DNA from: an uncultured Clostridia bacterium
Lineage (GTDB): Bacteria > Bacillota > Clostridia > Oscillospirales > Acutalibacteraceae
Assembly (NCBI GenBank): GCA_945874765.1
Contig: CAMCHQ010000001.1
Span: 248,001 to 312,000 of the forward strand
Reading direction: 5' to 3'
Length of the DNA stretch: 64,000 nt
Under the pieces are notes generated by a model. The model did not search any database, was not told the origin of the DNA, and worked only from the letters and a program-made list of their open reading frames with translations. Below are positions 36,628 through 46,332 of this stretch, piece after piece (within the stretch, counting starts at the first letter, position 1; each line of letters opens with the position of its first letter). Both the position numbers and the translations under genes were made by a program.

Positions 36628-38310
36628 TTGAAAAAGACTATAAAGAAATTACTTTGTTTGGCTTTATGCCTGACATTAACCGTTACAATATTTGCAGGCT
36701 GTTCTTCAAAAAGCAGTAAAATTGATTTTATATACCCTTTTTCGGGCGACATAACAAGTTTTGACCCGCAGATTGCAAAAACGGCTGATGAATTTTTGCT
36801 TATTGAAAACTGCTTTGAAGGACTTGTAAGAGTAAACGACGACGGCAAGGTACAGGCAGGCGTTGCAAAAAGTTGGGATATAAGCAATGACGGCAAGACT
36901 TACACATTTCATTTAAGGCAAGGCGCTAAGTGGAACGTAAAAAGCACCTCACAAAGTGCGGATAACACTGAGCTTACCAAGGCGCAGGAGCTTATGGGTG
37001 AAAGTTTCAATCCCGATATAACTGCCAACGACTTTGTTTTTGCACTTCAAAGGGCTTGTGAAAAAAATACAAACGCTCCCCTTTTTTCTTCAATTTCAAA
37101 TATTGTCAATGCATCAAAAATTCATTCAGGCAAATTAAGCTCGAGTAAATTAGGTGTAAAAGCACTTGACGATTACACGCTTGAAATAGACCTTAAATCT
37201 GCTGATGACGGCTTTTTAAACGTTCTTTCCACCGCAGTTGCAATGCCTTGTAACAAAGAATATTTCAATGCCACAAAGGGCAGATACGGTTTAGGACTTG
37301 ATTACACTATATTTAACGGTCAATTTTATGTAAGCAACATTCTTGAAGCGTCATACATTTTAAAAAATAACAAACAATATGTCGGCGATTACAAATCGGC
37401 TGTAACGGATATTACTTTGAAAATTACGGACGGTACGGAGGACACGGCGAAAAATCTTAAATCGGGATACTATGACGCAGCATATATCACCGGTCAGGAA
37501 TACGACAAATTAAAAGGCAGCGACATTACCGCTGTAAGTTATACGGACGCAACGCTTGCAATGATATTGAATAAAAACAATACCATATTCGCAAACGATA
37601 AGTTAAGGCAGGCTGTTTGCTTAAGTATTTCGGATATTGACACTAAAAAATATGATTATTTAAGCCGTGCAAACTGTTTCACTCCGCCAAGCTGTGTAAT
37701 CGGAAAAGACAGCGCAAACAAAGCTATCGGCACAACGGTTTACAATCAAAATATCAACAAGGCGCAAGAACTTTGGAAAACGGGATTAAACGAACTCGGT
37801 GCGTCGCAGGCAAACTTTACGGTTATTGCGACCGAGGAATATAAGGATATAGTTAAAGAACTTGTTCAGGGTATTCAGGCGGGTATAGGCTCAATCTCGG
37901 CTTACGGCAATGACGATGAACACAAAATCAGTTTTTCGCTTAAAGTAAACATTTTAAGTGACAGTGATTATCAGACTGCGTTATCAAAGGGAGATTATGA
38001 TATTGCCCTTTATAAGTTCACCGCAACAAATCAAAGTCCGCTTGACTTTTTGAGCACAATTATTAACGGCAATTATATAGGAACAGTGCCTGCTGCAATA
38101 TCGGCGCTTAAAAGAGCACAAAGCGGTACTGCGGCTGACCTTGCGGTAAATGCCAAGCAATGCGAAGAAGCGATTTTGGCGGATTACAGCATAAAGCCGG
38201 TGCTTTATGAATCATCATATTATGCCGAGGCAAGCGGAGTTAAAAATGTTCAATTCCACCCCGGCAGCGGAAGGGTAAGCTTTGTAAATGCAACAAGAGA
38301 AGCAAAATAA
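36628..38310 (+). CDS. OppA-family peptide-binding lipoprotein, without partner permeases
   Basis: This 560-residue family 5 extracellular solute-binding protein is the kind that feeds oligopeptides or nickel/heme to an ABC importer. A lipoprotein signal peptide (MKKTIKKLL..., lipobox IFAGC, Cys25) anchors it to the outer face of the membrane. The typical YPFSGDITSFDPQIAKT N-terminal pattern and the CFEGLVRV strand follow. I place the start at TTG 36628 with AGGTGA upstream; the GTG at 36619 overlaps that site. No oppBCDF genes lie nearby, so it must share a transporter encoded elsewhere or act as a peptide sensor. The next gene, VanZ-like, overlaps its end by 23 bases. Confidence 0.85.
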   Translation: MKKTIKKLLCLALCLTLTVTIFAGCSSKSSKIDFIYPFSGDITSFDPQIAKTADEFLLIENCFEGLVRVNDDGKVQAGVAKSWDISNDGKTYTFHLRQGAKWNVKSTSQSADNTELTKAQELMGESFNPDITANDFVFALQRACEKNTNAPLFSSISNIVNASKIHSGKLSSSKLGVKALDDYTLEIDLKSADDGFLNVLSTAVAMPCNKEYFNATKGRYGLGLDYTIFNGQFYVSNILEASYILKNNKQYVGDYKSAVTDITLKITDGTEDTAKNLKSGYYDAAYITGQEYDKLKGSDITAVSYTDATLAMILNKNNTIFANDKLRQAVCLSISDIDTKKYDYLSRANCFTPPSCVIGKDSANKAIGTTVYNQNINKAQELWKTGLNELGASQANFTVIATEEYKDIVKELVQGIQAGIGSISAYGNDDEHKISFSLKVNILSDSDYQTALSKGDYDIALYKFTATNQSPLDFLSTIINGNYIGTVPAAISALKRAQSGTAADLAVNAKQCEEAILADYSIKPVLYESSYYAEASGVKNVQFHPGSGRVSFVNATREAK

Positions 38311-38764
38311 TAAAGCGGTAATAATCATCAGCTGGGCACTCGTTTTGGTTTGTATGGGAATAATATTTTGGCTTTCATCAAGAACGGCTGACGAATCGGC
38401 GGCGCAAAGCGGTGTTATTGTAGAATGGATAATAGCTCACTTCGGTAAAAACAGTGTGACTGATTTTATTGTAAGAAAACTTGCTCATTTTACCGAATAT
38501 GTAGGTCTGTGCTTTTTGGCAAGCAATGCAATATACCAAACGTGCAAAAGGTTTATTCCGCTTTATTCCTGCGCACTCACCTCTTTTTATGCGATAAGCG
38601 ATGAATTTCATCAGATTTTTGTAGAAGGACGTTCGTGTGAAATAAGAGATTGGGCAATTGACACTGTCGGTGCACTGGTCGGCGCTTTGGTGTTTTATAT
38701 TATTTACATTATTATCAAAAAAGCCGTCAAAAAGAAAAATAACATTGACACACAAATTAATTAG
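38288..38764 (+). CDS. VanZ-family membrane protein
   Basis: This 158-residue protein has about four transmembrane helices and the VanZ-family hallmarks RKLAHFTEYVGL and the DEFHQIFVEGR motif near residue 107. VanZ proteins occur in many Firmicutes without glycopeptide resistance; teicoplanin tolerance is known only for some, and the native role is unclear. No vanHAX genes are present, so no resistance is implied. The start overlaps the lipoprotein gene by 23 bases, which argues for translational coupling. Confidence 0.85.
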   Translation: MQQEKQNNKAVIIISWALVLVCMGIIFWLSSRTADESAAQSGVIVEWIIAHFGKNSVTDFIVRKLAHFTEYVGLCFLASNAIYQTCKRFIPLYSCALTSFYAISDEFHQIFVEGRSCEIRDWAIDTVGALVGALVFYIIYIIIKKAVKKKNNIDTQIN

Positions 38765-38772
38765 TTTATAAT
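38745..38772 (+). promoter_or_regulatory. Sigma-A promoter for nagB
   Basis: A perfect TTGACA (38745-38750), 16 bases, and a perfect TATAAT (38767-38772). The -35 lies within the end of the VanZ gene; the nagB ATG is about 38 bases downstream. Confidence 0.75.
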
Positions 38773-38810
38773 ATATAAGATAATGATTTATAAAACGGAG
38801 GGAAAACAAA

Positions 38811-39536
38811 ATGAACGTACTTGTATATGATAACGAAGAGCAAATAGGTATTGCGGCAGGCAACTATATGTGCGGACAGGTTCTTGCAAAGCCTGACAGC
38901 GTACTCGGTCTTGCCACAGGTTCAACACCGCTTAAACCTTACGGTCATATGATTAAGCTCTATGAGCAAGGTGCAGTTGATTTCAGCAAAGTAACTACTT
39001 TCAACCTTGACGAATACTGCAAGATTGATGTAAACGATATTAATTCATATCATCGCTTTATGCATGACAATCTTTTCAATCACATTAACATTCCCGAGGA
39101 AAACATTAATTTCCTCAACGGTAACACCGATAATCCCGAAGAAGAATGCAAAGCGTATGAAGAAAAAATCAAAAAAGCAGGCGGAATTGATATTCAGCTT
39201 TTGGGTATCGGTTCAAACGGTCATATTGCATTTAATGAGCCGTCAGACAGTTTCCAGAGATGGAGCCACGTTGTAGCCCTTAAAGAAAGCACAATTAAGG
39301 ACAACAGCCGTTTCTTTAAGTCAATTGACGAAGTTCCTACTCACGCAGTAACAATGGGTATCGGTTCAATTATGCAGGCAAAGAGAATACTTATCATTGC
39401 TATCGGTGAAAATAAGGCTAAGGCAATCAAGCAGCTTATTGACGGTGACGTTACACCTCAGTGCCCTGCTTCTGTTCTTCAATTCCATAAAGATGTAACA
39501 CTTATGCTTGACAAGGGTGCCGCATCACTTCTTTAA
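38811..39536 (+). CDS. nagB: Glucosamine-6-phosphate deaminase
   Basis: NagB converts glucosamine-6-phosphate to fructose-6-phosphate and ammonia, the last step in amino-sugar catabolism. The 241-residue protein has LATGSTPLKPY, the NLDEYC motif and LLGIGSNGHIAFNEP typical of the family, and is the short Firmicutes form without the allosteric C-terminal extension of E. coli NagB. A GGAGGG ribosome site precedes the ATG. No nagA or PTS gene lies next to it; metG follows after 23 bases. Confidence 0.95.
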   Translation: MNVLVYDNEEQIGIAAGNYMCGQVLAKPDSVLGLATGSTPLKPYGHMIKLYEQGAVDFSKVTTFNLDEYCKIDVNDINSYHRFMHDNLFNHINIPEENINFLNGNTDNPEEECKAYEEKIKKAGGIDIQLLGIGSNGHIAFNEPSDSFQRWSHVVALKESTIKDNSRFFKSIDEVPTHAVTMGIGSIMQAKRILIIAIGENKAKAIKQLIDGDVTPQCPASVLQFHKDVTLMLDKGAASLL

Positions 39537-39559
39537 TAAATTTATAAGGAGAATTCAAA

Positions 39560-41515
39560 ATGGCTGAAAAAGGAAAATTTTATATAACAACAGCAATTGC
39601 ATATACTTCGAGAAAACCTCATATCGGCAACAGCTATGAAATTGTTTTGACAGACGCTATTGCAAGATATAAAAGACTTCAGGGCTATGATGTATTTATG
39701 CTTACGGGTACTGACGAGCACGGTCAAAAAATCGAGGAATATGCTAAAAAAGCAGGCGTTACTCCAAAAGAGTATGTTGACAAGGTATCGGGTGAAATTC
39801 GTGACATATGCGACCTTTTAAACACAAGTTACGACAAGTTTATCAGGACCACCGACCCGTATCACGAAAAGACAGTTCAAAAGATTTTCAAGAAATTATA
39901 TGACCAAGGCGATATTTACAAAGGTCATTATGAGGGTATGTATTGCACCCCTTGCGAATCATTCTGGACGGAAAGCCAGCTTGTTGACGGCAAATGCCCG
40001 GACTGCGGCAGAGAGGTAAAGCCGGCTAAAGAAGAAGCTTATTTCTTAAAACTTTCAAAATATCAAAAGAGACTTGAAGAGTTTATTGAAAATAACGAAA
40101 ACTTCATTTATCCGGAAGCACGTAAAAAGGAAATGCTCAATAACTTCATCAAACCGGGACTTCAAGACCTTTGCGTAAGCCGTACAAGCTTTAAGTGGGG
40201 TATTCCCGTAACATTTGATGAAAAGCACGTTATCTATGTTTGGATTGACGCACTTTCAAACTATATCACCGCTCTCGGTTATGACCCTGACGGTTCATCC
40301 GACCTTTACAAAAAATATTGGCCTGCCGACGTTCACATTATCGGTAAGGATATCGTAAGATTCCACACTATCTATTGGCCGATTATGCTTATGGCACTCG
40401 GTGAACCGCTTCCAAAGCAGGTATTCGGTCACCCTTGGCTTTTGTTCGGTGAGGACAAAATGTCAAAATCACGTGGCAATGTTATTTATGCGGACGACCT
40501 TGTTAAACTTCTCGGCGTTGACGCAGTCAGATATTATCTTGTATCGGAAATGCCGTATGCAAACGACGGTTCAATCACTTATGAAACAATTATTGAACGT
40601 TACAACAGTGACCTTGCAAACACATTCGGCAATCTTGTAAACAGAACAATCGCAATGCAAAATAAGTATTTTGACGGCGTTGTTCAGGCACCTTGCTATG
40701 AACCGGAATGTAAATATGTTGAAGATGAAGAGCTTAAGACATTTGCCCTCGACACTGTTGACAAGGTTGAAAAGTGCTTTGAAACTTACAGAGTTGCAGA
40801 TGCCGTTGACGCAGTATTAAACCTTGCAAAGCGTTCTAACAAATATATTGACGAAACCGCTCCTTGGGCTCTTGCAAAAGACGAAACTCAGATTTCAAGG
40901 CTCGGTACGGTTCTTTACAATCTTCTTGAAGCAATCAGATATATTGCAATTCTTCTTTCACCGTTTATGCCTGAGACCAGTGAAAAAATCTTTGAGCAGA
41001 TGAACTGTGACATTAAAGATTACGACTCGCTTAAAGAATTCGGCGCACTTAAGCCGGGCACAAAGGTTGGAGAAGCTAAGGCACTCTTTGCAAGAATTGA
41101 CGCTGAAAAGATGCTTGCGGAGATTGCGGAAAAACAAAAGGAAAATGCTAAAGAAGAAGCTGCGGCTAAACCTGAAATTGAAGGTCTTGCACAAATTCAA
41201 TTTGACGATTTTGCAAAGGTTGAGCTTAGAGTTGCAAAGATTGAGCAATGCGAGCCTATTAAGAAAGCTAAGAAGCTTCTCAAATTACAGGTTAATGACG
41301 GCTCGGCTGAACTTAGGCAAATTGTATCGGGTATCGCACCTTGGTACAAGCCTGAAGATTTAATCGGCAAGAGCGTTATAATTGTTGCAAATCTTAAACC
41401 GGCAAAGCTTTGCGGCGAAATGAGCAACGGTATGCTTCTTGCAGGCGACGTAAGCGAAAATGACGTTAAGGTGCTTTTCGTTGACGGTATGCCGGCAGGT
41501 ACTAAAATAAGATAA
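39560..41515 (+). CDS. metG: Methionyl-tRNA synthetase
   Basis: This 651-residue class I aminoacyl-tRNA synthetase charges tRNA-Met. The HIGN signature is at 21-24, the single CxxC...CxxC zinc knuckle (CTPC...CPDC) lies near residues 130-150, and KMSKS is at 300-304. A C-terminal Trbp111-like tRNA-binding domain (about 550-651) follows a Lys/Glu-rich linker, giving the dimeric form. It is followed by tatD after 18 bases, a pairing conserved in Bacillus and many Firmicutes. Confidence 0.97.
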   Translation: MAEKGKFYITTAIAYTSRKPHIGNSYEIVLTDAIARYKRLQGYDVFMLTGTDEHGQKIEEYAKKAGVTPKEYVDKVSGEIRDICDLLNTSYDKFIRTTDPYHEKTVQKIFKKLYDQGDIYKGHYEGMYCTPCESFWTESQLVDGKCPDCGREVKPAKEEAYFLKLSKYQKRLEEFIENNENFIYPEARKKEMLNNFIKPGLQDLCVSRTSFKWGIPVTFDEKHVIYVWIDALSNYITALGYDPDGSSDLYKKYWPADVHIIGKDIVRFHTIYWPIMLMALGEPLPKQVFGHPWLLFGEDKMSKSRGNVIYADDLVKLLGVDAVRYYLVSEMPYANDGSITYETIIERYNSDLANTFGNLVNRTIAMQNKYFDGVVQAPCYEPECKYVEDEELKTFALDTVDKVEKCFETYRVADAVDAVLNLAKRSNKYIDETAPWALAKDETQISRLGTVLYNLLEAIRYIAILLSPFMPETSEKIFEQMNCDIKDYDSLKEFGALKPGTKVGEAKALFARIDAEKMLAEIAEKQKENAKEEAAAKPEIEGLAQIQFDDFAKVELRVAKIEQCEPIKKAKKLLKLQVNDGSAELRQIVSGIAPWYKPEDLIGKSVIIVANLKPAKLCGEMSNGMLLAGDVSENDVKVLFVDGMPAGTKIR

Positions 41516-41533
41516 GAAACGGTAGGAATATAA

Positions 41534-42298
41534 ATGTATCACAATATTTTTGATACACATTCCCACTATGACGACAATAAGTTTGACCCTGACAGAGAGG
41601 AATTATTAAACAATCTTCAAAGTCAGGGTGTTTCTTTAGTTGTCAGCTGCGGATGTGACATAGACTCAACACAATTTAATTTTGACCTTGCGCAAAAATA
41701 CGATTATATCTACTTTGCCGCAGGATTGCACCCCGAAAATTTAAAGGGCGCTGTGCTTGACGATTTAAAAATAATTGAAAAATTTGCTAAAAACAACAAA
41801 TGCGTTGCAATCGGTGAAATCGGTCTTGATTATTACTGGATGGAATCGAGCAAAGAGGAGCAAAAAAAGTTTTTCAAAGCGCAAATTGAACTTGCCAAAA
41901 AGCTTGATATGCCGATAATTGTTCACGACAGGGACGCTCACGGAGATACACTCGATATTCTCAGAGAAACAAAGCCTAAGGGTGTTGTTCATTGTTTTTC
42001 AGGCTCGAAAGAAATGGCAAGGGAAATCATTAAACTCGGTATGTATATAGGCTTAAACGGAGTTGTCACTTTTAACAATGCAAGAAAAAGCCTTGAGGTT
42101 GCAAAGGAAATTCCGATTGAGCGCCTTGTGCTTGAAACCGATTGCCCGTACCTTGCCCCTACCCCGATGAGAGGCAAAAGAAACGATTCGCATTATATTC
42201 CGTATATCGCTGAAAAAATCGGTTCGCTTTTGGGGATAGACGCACAAGAACTTTTAGATATCACAAACGAAAACGCAAAGAGATTATATAATTTATAG
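41534..42298 (+). CDS. tatD: TatD-family metal-dependent deoxyribonuclease
   Basis: This 254-residue TIM-barrel hydrolase belongs to the TatD/YabD family, which acts as 3'-5' exonuclease and in DNA repair. Metal-binding residues are visible in the N-terminal DTHSHYDD, in GEIGLDYYW near residue 95, in IVHDRDA and in the ETDCPYLAP motif near 200. It follows metG directly, and TAGGA upstream serves as ribosome site. No clear terminator follows. Confidence 0.92.
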   Translation: MYHNIFDTHSHYDDNKFDPDREELLNNLQSQGVSLVVSCGCDIDSTQFNFDLAQKYDYIYFAAGLHPENLKGAVLDDLKIIEKFAKNNKCVAIGEIGLDYYWMESSKEEQKKFFKAQIELAKKLDMPIIVHDRDAHGDTLDILRETKPKGVVHCFSGSKEMAREIIKLGMYIGLNGVVTFNNARKSLEVAKEIPIERLVLETDCPYLAPTPMRGKRNDSHYIPYIAEKIGSLLGIDAQELLDITNENAKRLYNL

Positions 42299-42363
42299 AA
42301 ATAGCTTTACCGCTTTTGTACTACGTTAAATTCGTGCAATTAATAATTGCCTAAAACAAATGA

Positions 42364-42380
42364 GGCGAACTTAGTTCGCC
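42364..42380. repeat. Small GC-rich hairpin in the tatD-AGCS gap
   Basis: GGCGAAC-TTA-GTTCGCC forms a perfect 7-bp stem and is followed by CCTACGG. It is much richer in GC than its surroundings and resembles a dispersed intergenic repeat unit. I saw no second copy in this window. The rest of the gap holds two more small dyads (GCAATT/AATTGC near 42339, ATATCAA/TTGATAT at 42459-42477). Confidence 0.3.
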
Positions 42381-42470
42381 CCTACGGTGATTTTCTAAGT
42401 AAGACAATTTAAGCAGTAACGGCAAATAAATTATGACCGCTTATTTACAACCATTAATATCAATTTTTTC

Positions 42471-42499
42471 TTGATATACGCTTAATAATATGATATTAT
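42471..42499 (+). promoter_or_regulatory. Sigma-A promoter for the first AGCS symporter
   Basis: TTGATA (42471-42476), 17 bases, TATTAT (42494-42499) with a TGA extended -10. The start codon is 35 bases downstream. Confidence 0.55.
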
Positions 42500-42533
42500 A
42501 TATATTATTTTTATTTAAAAGGGATGGCGCTAA

Positions 42534-43937
42534 ATGGATAAATTTACTGAAATAGTAACCAAAGTAAACGACTTTGTTTGGGGACCTGTAATGCTCGTTT
42601 TTCTTGTCGGCACAGGTATATTTTTGACATTAAGGCTTAGGTTTTTGCCTTGGAGAAATCTTGGCTCTTCACTTAAAAAGCTTTTTAGCAAGGAGTCAAG
42701 AAAAAAGGACGGCGAGGGTGACATTTCACCGTTCTCAGCACTTATGACGGCTCTTGCGGCTACTGTCGGCACGGGTAACATTGTGGGTGTTGCAACGGCT
42801 ATGGTGCTCGGCGGACCGGGTGCTCTTGTATGGATGTGGATTTCTGCGGCTTTCGGTATTTCAACAAAATATGCGGAATGTGCGCTTGCGGGAAAATACA
42901 GAAGAGTAAACGAAAAAGGCGAAATGTGCGGCGGACCTATGTATACGCTCAAATACGGTCTTAAAAACAAAACGCTCGGCTCAATTCTTTCGGTAATGTT
43001 TGCGATATTCACCCTTATGGCTTCATTCGGTATCGGCAATTCGGCGCAGGGCAACTCAATTACAACAGCGGTAAGTTCTACTTTTAACGTTCCCAAATGG
43101 GTAGTCGGAATTATACTTGTTATTTGCGTAGGCGCAGTAGTTTTAGGCGGTATCAAATCCATTTCAAAAGTATCAAGCGTACTTGTTCCGGCTATGGCAT
43201 TATTTTATATGATTGCGGGTATTATTGTTGTTTGCATTAACTATAAAAATGTACCGAGCGGAATTGCAAATATCTTTTCAATGGCATTCGGTGCAAAACC
43301 TGTTGCAGGCGGTCTTGTAGGCACGGTTACGGCAAGTATGATGAGTTCAATGCGTTACGGTATTGCAAGAGGTGTATTTTCTAACGAAGCAGGTCTCGGC
43401 AGTGCGGCAATTTCAGCGGCAAGCGCAACATCCGACCACCACGTAAAGCAAGGCTTTATCAATATGTGCGGTACATTTATCGATACAATTATTGTTTGCA
43501 CAATTACAGGTCTCGCAATTGCTTCAAGCGGTGTACTCGGTACAACAAATGCAAGCGGAAAAAGGCTTGAAGGCGCCGAGCTTACAATTGCGGCGTTTGA
43601 ATCGGCACTCGGCAAGGCAGGTGCGGTTTTCGTAACAATCAGTATTATTCTTTTTGCTTTTTCAACTATTTTAGGCTGGGAATACAACGGTGAAAAAGCG
43701 CTTGAATTTCTTTTCAAAAAGCCTATTTTCTGCTACATATACAGAGTTGTATTTTCGCTTTTAACTTATGTAGGCGCAACGGCAACCTTAGGTGTTGTTT
43801 GGAGTTTTTCGGACATTGCTAACGGACTTATGGCGATACCGAACCTTATCGGCTTAATTGCCCTTTCGGGAACGCTTGCAAAGGAAACAAAAGATTATCA
43901 CAAAAAATTAAAAGACGAAAAAGTTAAAACAAAATAA
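42534..43937 (+). CDS. Sodium:alanine/glycine symporter (AGCS family)
   Basis: This 467-residue membrane protein has about eleven hydrophobic helices. Family motifs are visible: the N-terminal FVWGPVMLVFLVGTGIFLT, the Na+/substrate-site loop ATVGTGNIVGVATA near residue 80, GGPMYTLKYG near 128, and RGVFSNEAGLGSAAISAA near 280. It takes up alanine or glycine with Na+. The paralogue at 61364 shares the architecture but is clearly diverged. It is monocistronic, with its own promoter and a bidirectional terminator. Confidence 0.92.
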   Translation: MDKFTEIVTKVNDFVWGPVMLVFLVGTGIFLTLRLRFLPWRNLGSSLKKLFSKESRKKDGEGDISPFSALMTALAATVGTGNIVGVATAMVLGGPGALVWMWISAAFGISTKYAECALAGKYRRVNEKGEMCGGPMYTLKYGLKNKTLGSILSVMFAIFTLMASFGIGNSAQGNSITTAVSSTFNVPKWVVGIILVICVGAVVLGGIKSISKVSSVLVPAMALFYMIAGIIVVCINYKNVPSGIANIFSMAFGAKPVAGGLVGTVTASMMSSMRYGIARGVFSNEAGLGSAAISAASATSDHHVKQGFINMCGTFIDTIIVCTITGLAIASSGVLGTTNASGKRLEGAELTIAAFESALGKAGAVFVTISIILFAFSTILGWEYNGEKALEFLFKKPIFCYIYRVVFSLLTYVGATATLGVVWSFSDIANGLMAIPNLIGLIALSGTLAKETKDYHKKLKDEKVKTK

Positions 43938-43947
43938 GAAACGATTA

Positions 43948-43985
43948 ATCGGCGGCTTTTCAAAATGTAAAGCCGCCGATATTAT
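43948..43985. terminator. Bidirectional terminator between AGCS and glgP
   Basis: A perfect 12-bp GC-rich stem (43948-43959 with 43969-43980), AT-rich on both sides, lies between convergent genes. Confidence 0.8.
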
Positions 43986-43986
43986 T

Positions 43987-46332
43987 TTACAGTTTATTAA
44001 TTTTCCAAATATTTTTTGAATAATCCTCAATTGTTCTGTCAGACGAGAAGAAGCCGGCGGCACAGGTATTTCTGAAACATTTTTCGGCAAAGGCATATTT
44101 ATCCTTATAATCAAGATTTAATTTAAGCTTAGCTTCCAAAAGCGGCTCAAAATCAAGTAAAAGATAATAATTATCCGCCTTGTGCCAAGAGGCACCCTCT
44201 AAAACAGAATTATAAAGTTCTTTAAAGATACCTGTATTATTATCGCTTAGCGTCCCGTCAACAAGAGCGTCAAGACATCTTTTAACCTTAGGATTTGAAT
44301 TATAAATTTCCTTTGGGTTATAGGTGTCTTTAATTTTATCAATATCCTCAACTCTTGCGCCGAAAATATAATTATTCTCCTCCCCTGCTCTTTCAACTAT
44401 TTCGATATTTGCGCCGTCGAAAGTGCCGAGAGTTACTGCACCGTTTAGCATAAATTTCATATTGCCCGTGCCCGACGCTTCCGTTCCCGCCGTTGAAATT
44501 TGCTCCGACACGTCGGAAGCCGGAATGATTTTTTCGGCATATGACACACTGTAGTCGCTTACAAAAATAATTTTGATAAATCGGCTTACATATTCGTCAT
44601 TCTCTACAAGTTTTTTAACCTCGTTAATAAGTTTGATTATTCCCTTTGCCCTGTCATAACCGGGTGCAGCTTTTGCGCCGAAAATAAATACTGTCGGGGT
44701 AAAATCATTTAAACTTTTTTCCCTGATTTCAAAATAAAGTTCAAGAATAACAAGGATATTTAAAAGCTGACGTTTATATTCGTGAAGCCTTTTAATTTGA
44801 GAATCGACGATAAAATCAGGTGAAAAAGAGTCGCCGTCTTTCAGAAGAATATAGCTTGCAAGTTCCTTTTTATTTTCCTTTTTTATTTCAATAAATCTGT
44901 CTAAAACGTCTTTATTTTGAGCAAATTTTTCAAGTTCTTTTAAAAGGGACAAATCGCCAATCCACTCGTCACTTTTCAAAAGTTCGCTGATGAGTGCACT
45001 GTAATGCGGATTGCAAAGGCGTAAAAATCTGCGCTGTGTAATGCCGTTAGTCTTATTTTGAAATTTATCGGGATAAGCCTTATAAAATGAGGACAGCACA
45101 CTTTCCTTTAAAAGTTTTGTATGAAGTTCGGCTACGCCGTTGATATATTTGCAAACATAGCAAGCAAGATACGCCATATTGACGGTACCGTCTTGAATGA
45201 TTTGCATATTTGATTTATCAAAATTGCCCTTTGAAAGCTCCTCAGACTGTTTTTTATCAATATTAATTATAATTCTCGCAATATCGGGGCAAATGCTGTC
45301 TATAAGCTTTAAATCCCATTTTTCAAGTGCTTCTGTCATAATTGTATGATTGGTATAATTAAAAACTTCACGGCAAACGTTTAATGCATAATCAAAAGTA
45401 CAGCCGTCAAGGGCAAGAAGCCTTATAAGCTCGGGGATTGCAACAACGGGGTGCGTATCGTTTAACTGAATTGTGATATATTCGGCAAAATGGTTATATT
45501 CGTCGCAATGGTATTTTTTATATTTTTTGATAATATCCTGCAAGGAAGCGCTTGTAAAAAAGTATTGCTGTTTAAATCTCAGCTTTTTGCCGTCGAGAGT
45601 TGAATCGTTAGGATAAAGAAGCCTTGAAATATTTTCCGCATTATTTTTTTCTTCAAGCGCCTTTGTATATTTTTGCTCGTTAAAAAGTGCAAAATCAAAT
45701 TCATTTATACTTTCGCTTTGCCAAAGACGAAGAGTTGAAAATTTACGGCTTTGAAACGATACAATCGGCATATCAAACGGCACTGCGAAAACGTCGCCGT
45801 CTGCAAAATGCACCTTAACCTTATCCTCTCGGCAAGCAACACACCAAGGGTCGTTATATTCAAATGAATTATCTGTTTTTTCAATTTGAAAACCGTTTTC
45901 AATTTCCTGTTTAAAAAGACCGAAACGATATTTAATCCCATAGCCGTCGAGCGCAACATTAAGATTAGCGGCACTGTCCAAAAAGCAAGCGGCAAGCCTG
46001 CCGAGACCGCCGTTTCCCAAAGGTTCATCGGGCAAAGTTTCAAATTCTTTCAGCGAACGGTCAAAGCCTGACAAAGCATTTTCAATTTTTTCTTCAATAT
46101 CAAGGCACATCAAATTTTTATACATCGGCTGACCCACAAGAAATTCGGCGCTGAAATAGCAAGCACGGCGGGATTTAATATGTTCGCTTATACTCTTTTG
46201 CCAATCGGGTGAAATATCTGATATTACGAGAGTACCGACCACGTCATAAAGTTCATCGGCCGTAAGATTATTGACGTTTTTATTATATTTTCCAAAAGCC
46301 AAAAATTCTAATTTTTCTTTAATATTATCCAT
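43987..46332 (-). CDS. glgP: Glycogen/maltodextrin phosphorylase
   Basis: This 781-residue GT35 enzyme releases glucose-1-phosphate from alpha-1,4-glucans. The substrate-site motif LGNGGLGRLAACFLDS lies near residue 103, and the PLP-binding region EASGTGNMKFMLNG with the cofactor lysine lies near residue 625. Its place as the last gene of an ABC importer operon, overlapping malQ by eight bases, favours cytoplasmic maltodextrins as substrate over stored glycogen. Confidence 0.96.
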   Translation of the reverse strand: MDNIKEKLEFLAFGKYNKNVNNLTADELYDVVGTLVISDISPDWQKSISEHIKSRRACYFSAEFLVGQPMYKNLMCLDIEEKIENALSGFDRSLKEFETLPDEPLGNGGLGRLAACFLDSAANLNVALDGYGIKYRFGLFKQEIENGFQIEKTDNSFEYNDPWCVACREDKVKVHFADGDVFAVPFDMPIVSFQSRKFSTLRLWQSESINEFDFALFNEQKYTKALEEKNNAENISRLLYPNDSTLDGKKLRFKQQYFFTSASLQDIIKKYKKYHCDEYNHFAEYITIQLNDTHPVVAIPELIRLLALDGCTFDYALNVCREVFNYTNHTIMTEALEKWDLKLIDSICPDIARIIINIDKKQSEELSKGNFDKSNMQIIQDGTVNMAYLACYVCKYINGVAELHTKLLKESVLSSFYKAYPDKFQNKTNGITQRRFLRLCNPHYSALISELLKSDEWIGDLSLLKELEKFAQNKDVLDRFIEIKKENKKELASYILLKDGDSFSPDFIVDSQIKRLHEYKRQLLNILVILELYFEIREKSLNDFTPTVFIFGAKAAPGYDRAKGIIKLINEVKKLVENDEYVSRFIKIIFVSDYSVSYAEKIIPASDVSEQISTAGTEASGTGNMKFMLNGAVTLGTFDGANIEIVERAGEENNYIFGARVEDIDKIKDTYNPKEIYNSNPKVKRCLDALVDGTLSDNNTGIFKELYNSVLEGASWHKADNYYLLLDFEPLLEAKLKLNLDYKDKYAFAEKCFRNTCAAGFFSSDRTIEDYSKNIWKINKL

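Noticed and set aside
38288-38764. VanZ-like gene as sign of glycopeptide resistance
   Set aside because: No vanHAX or regulatory genes are present, and VanZ homologues are widespread in susceptible Firmicutes.
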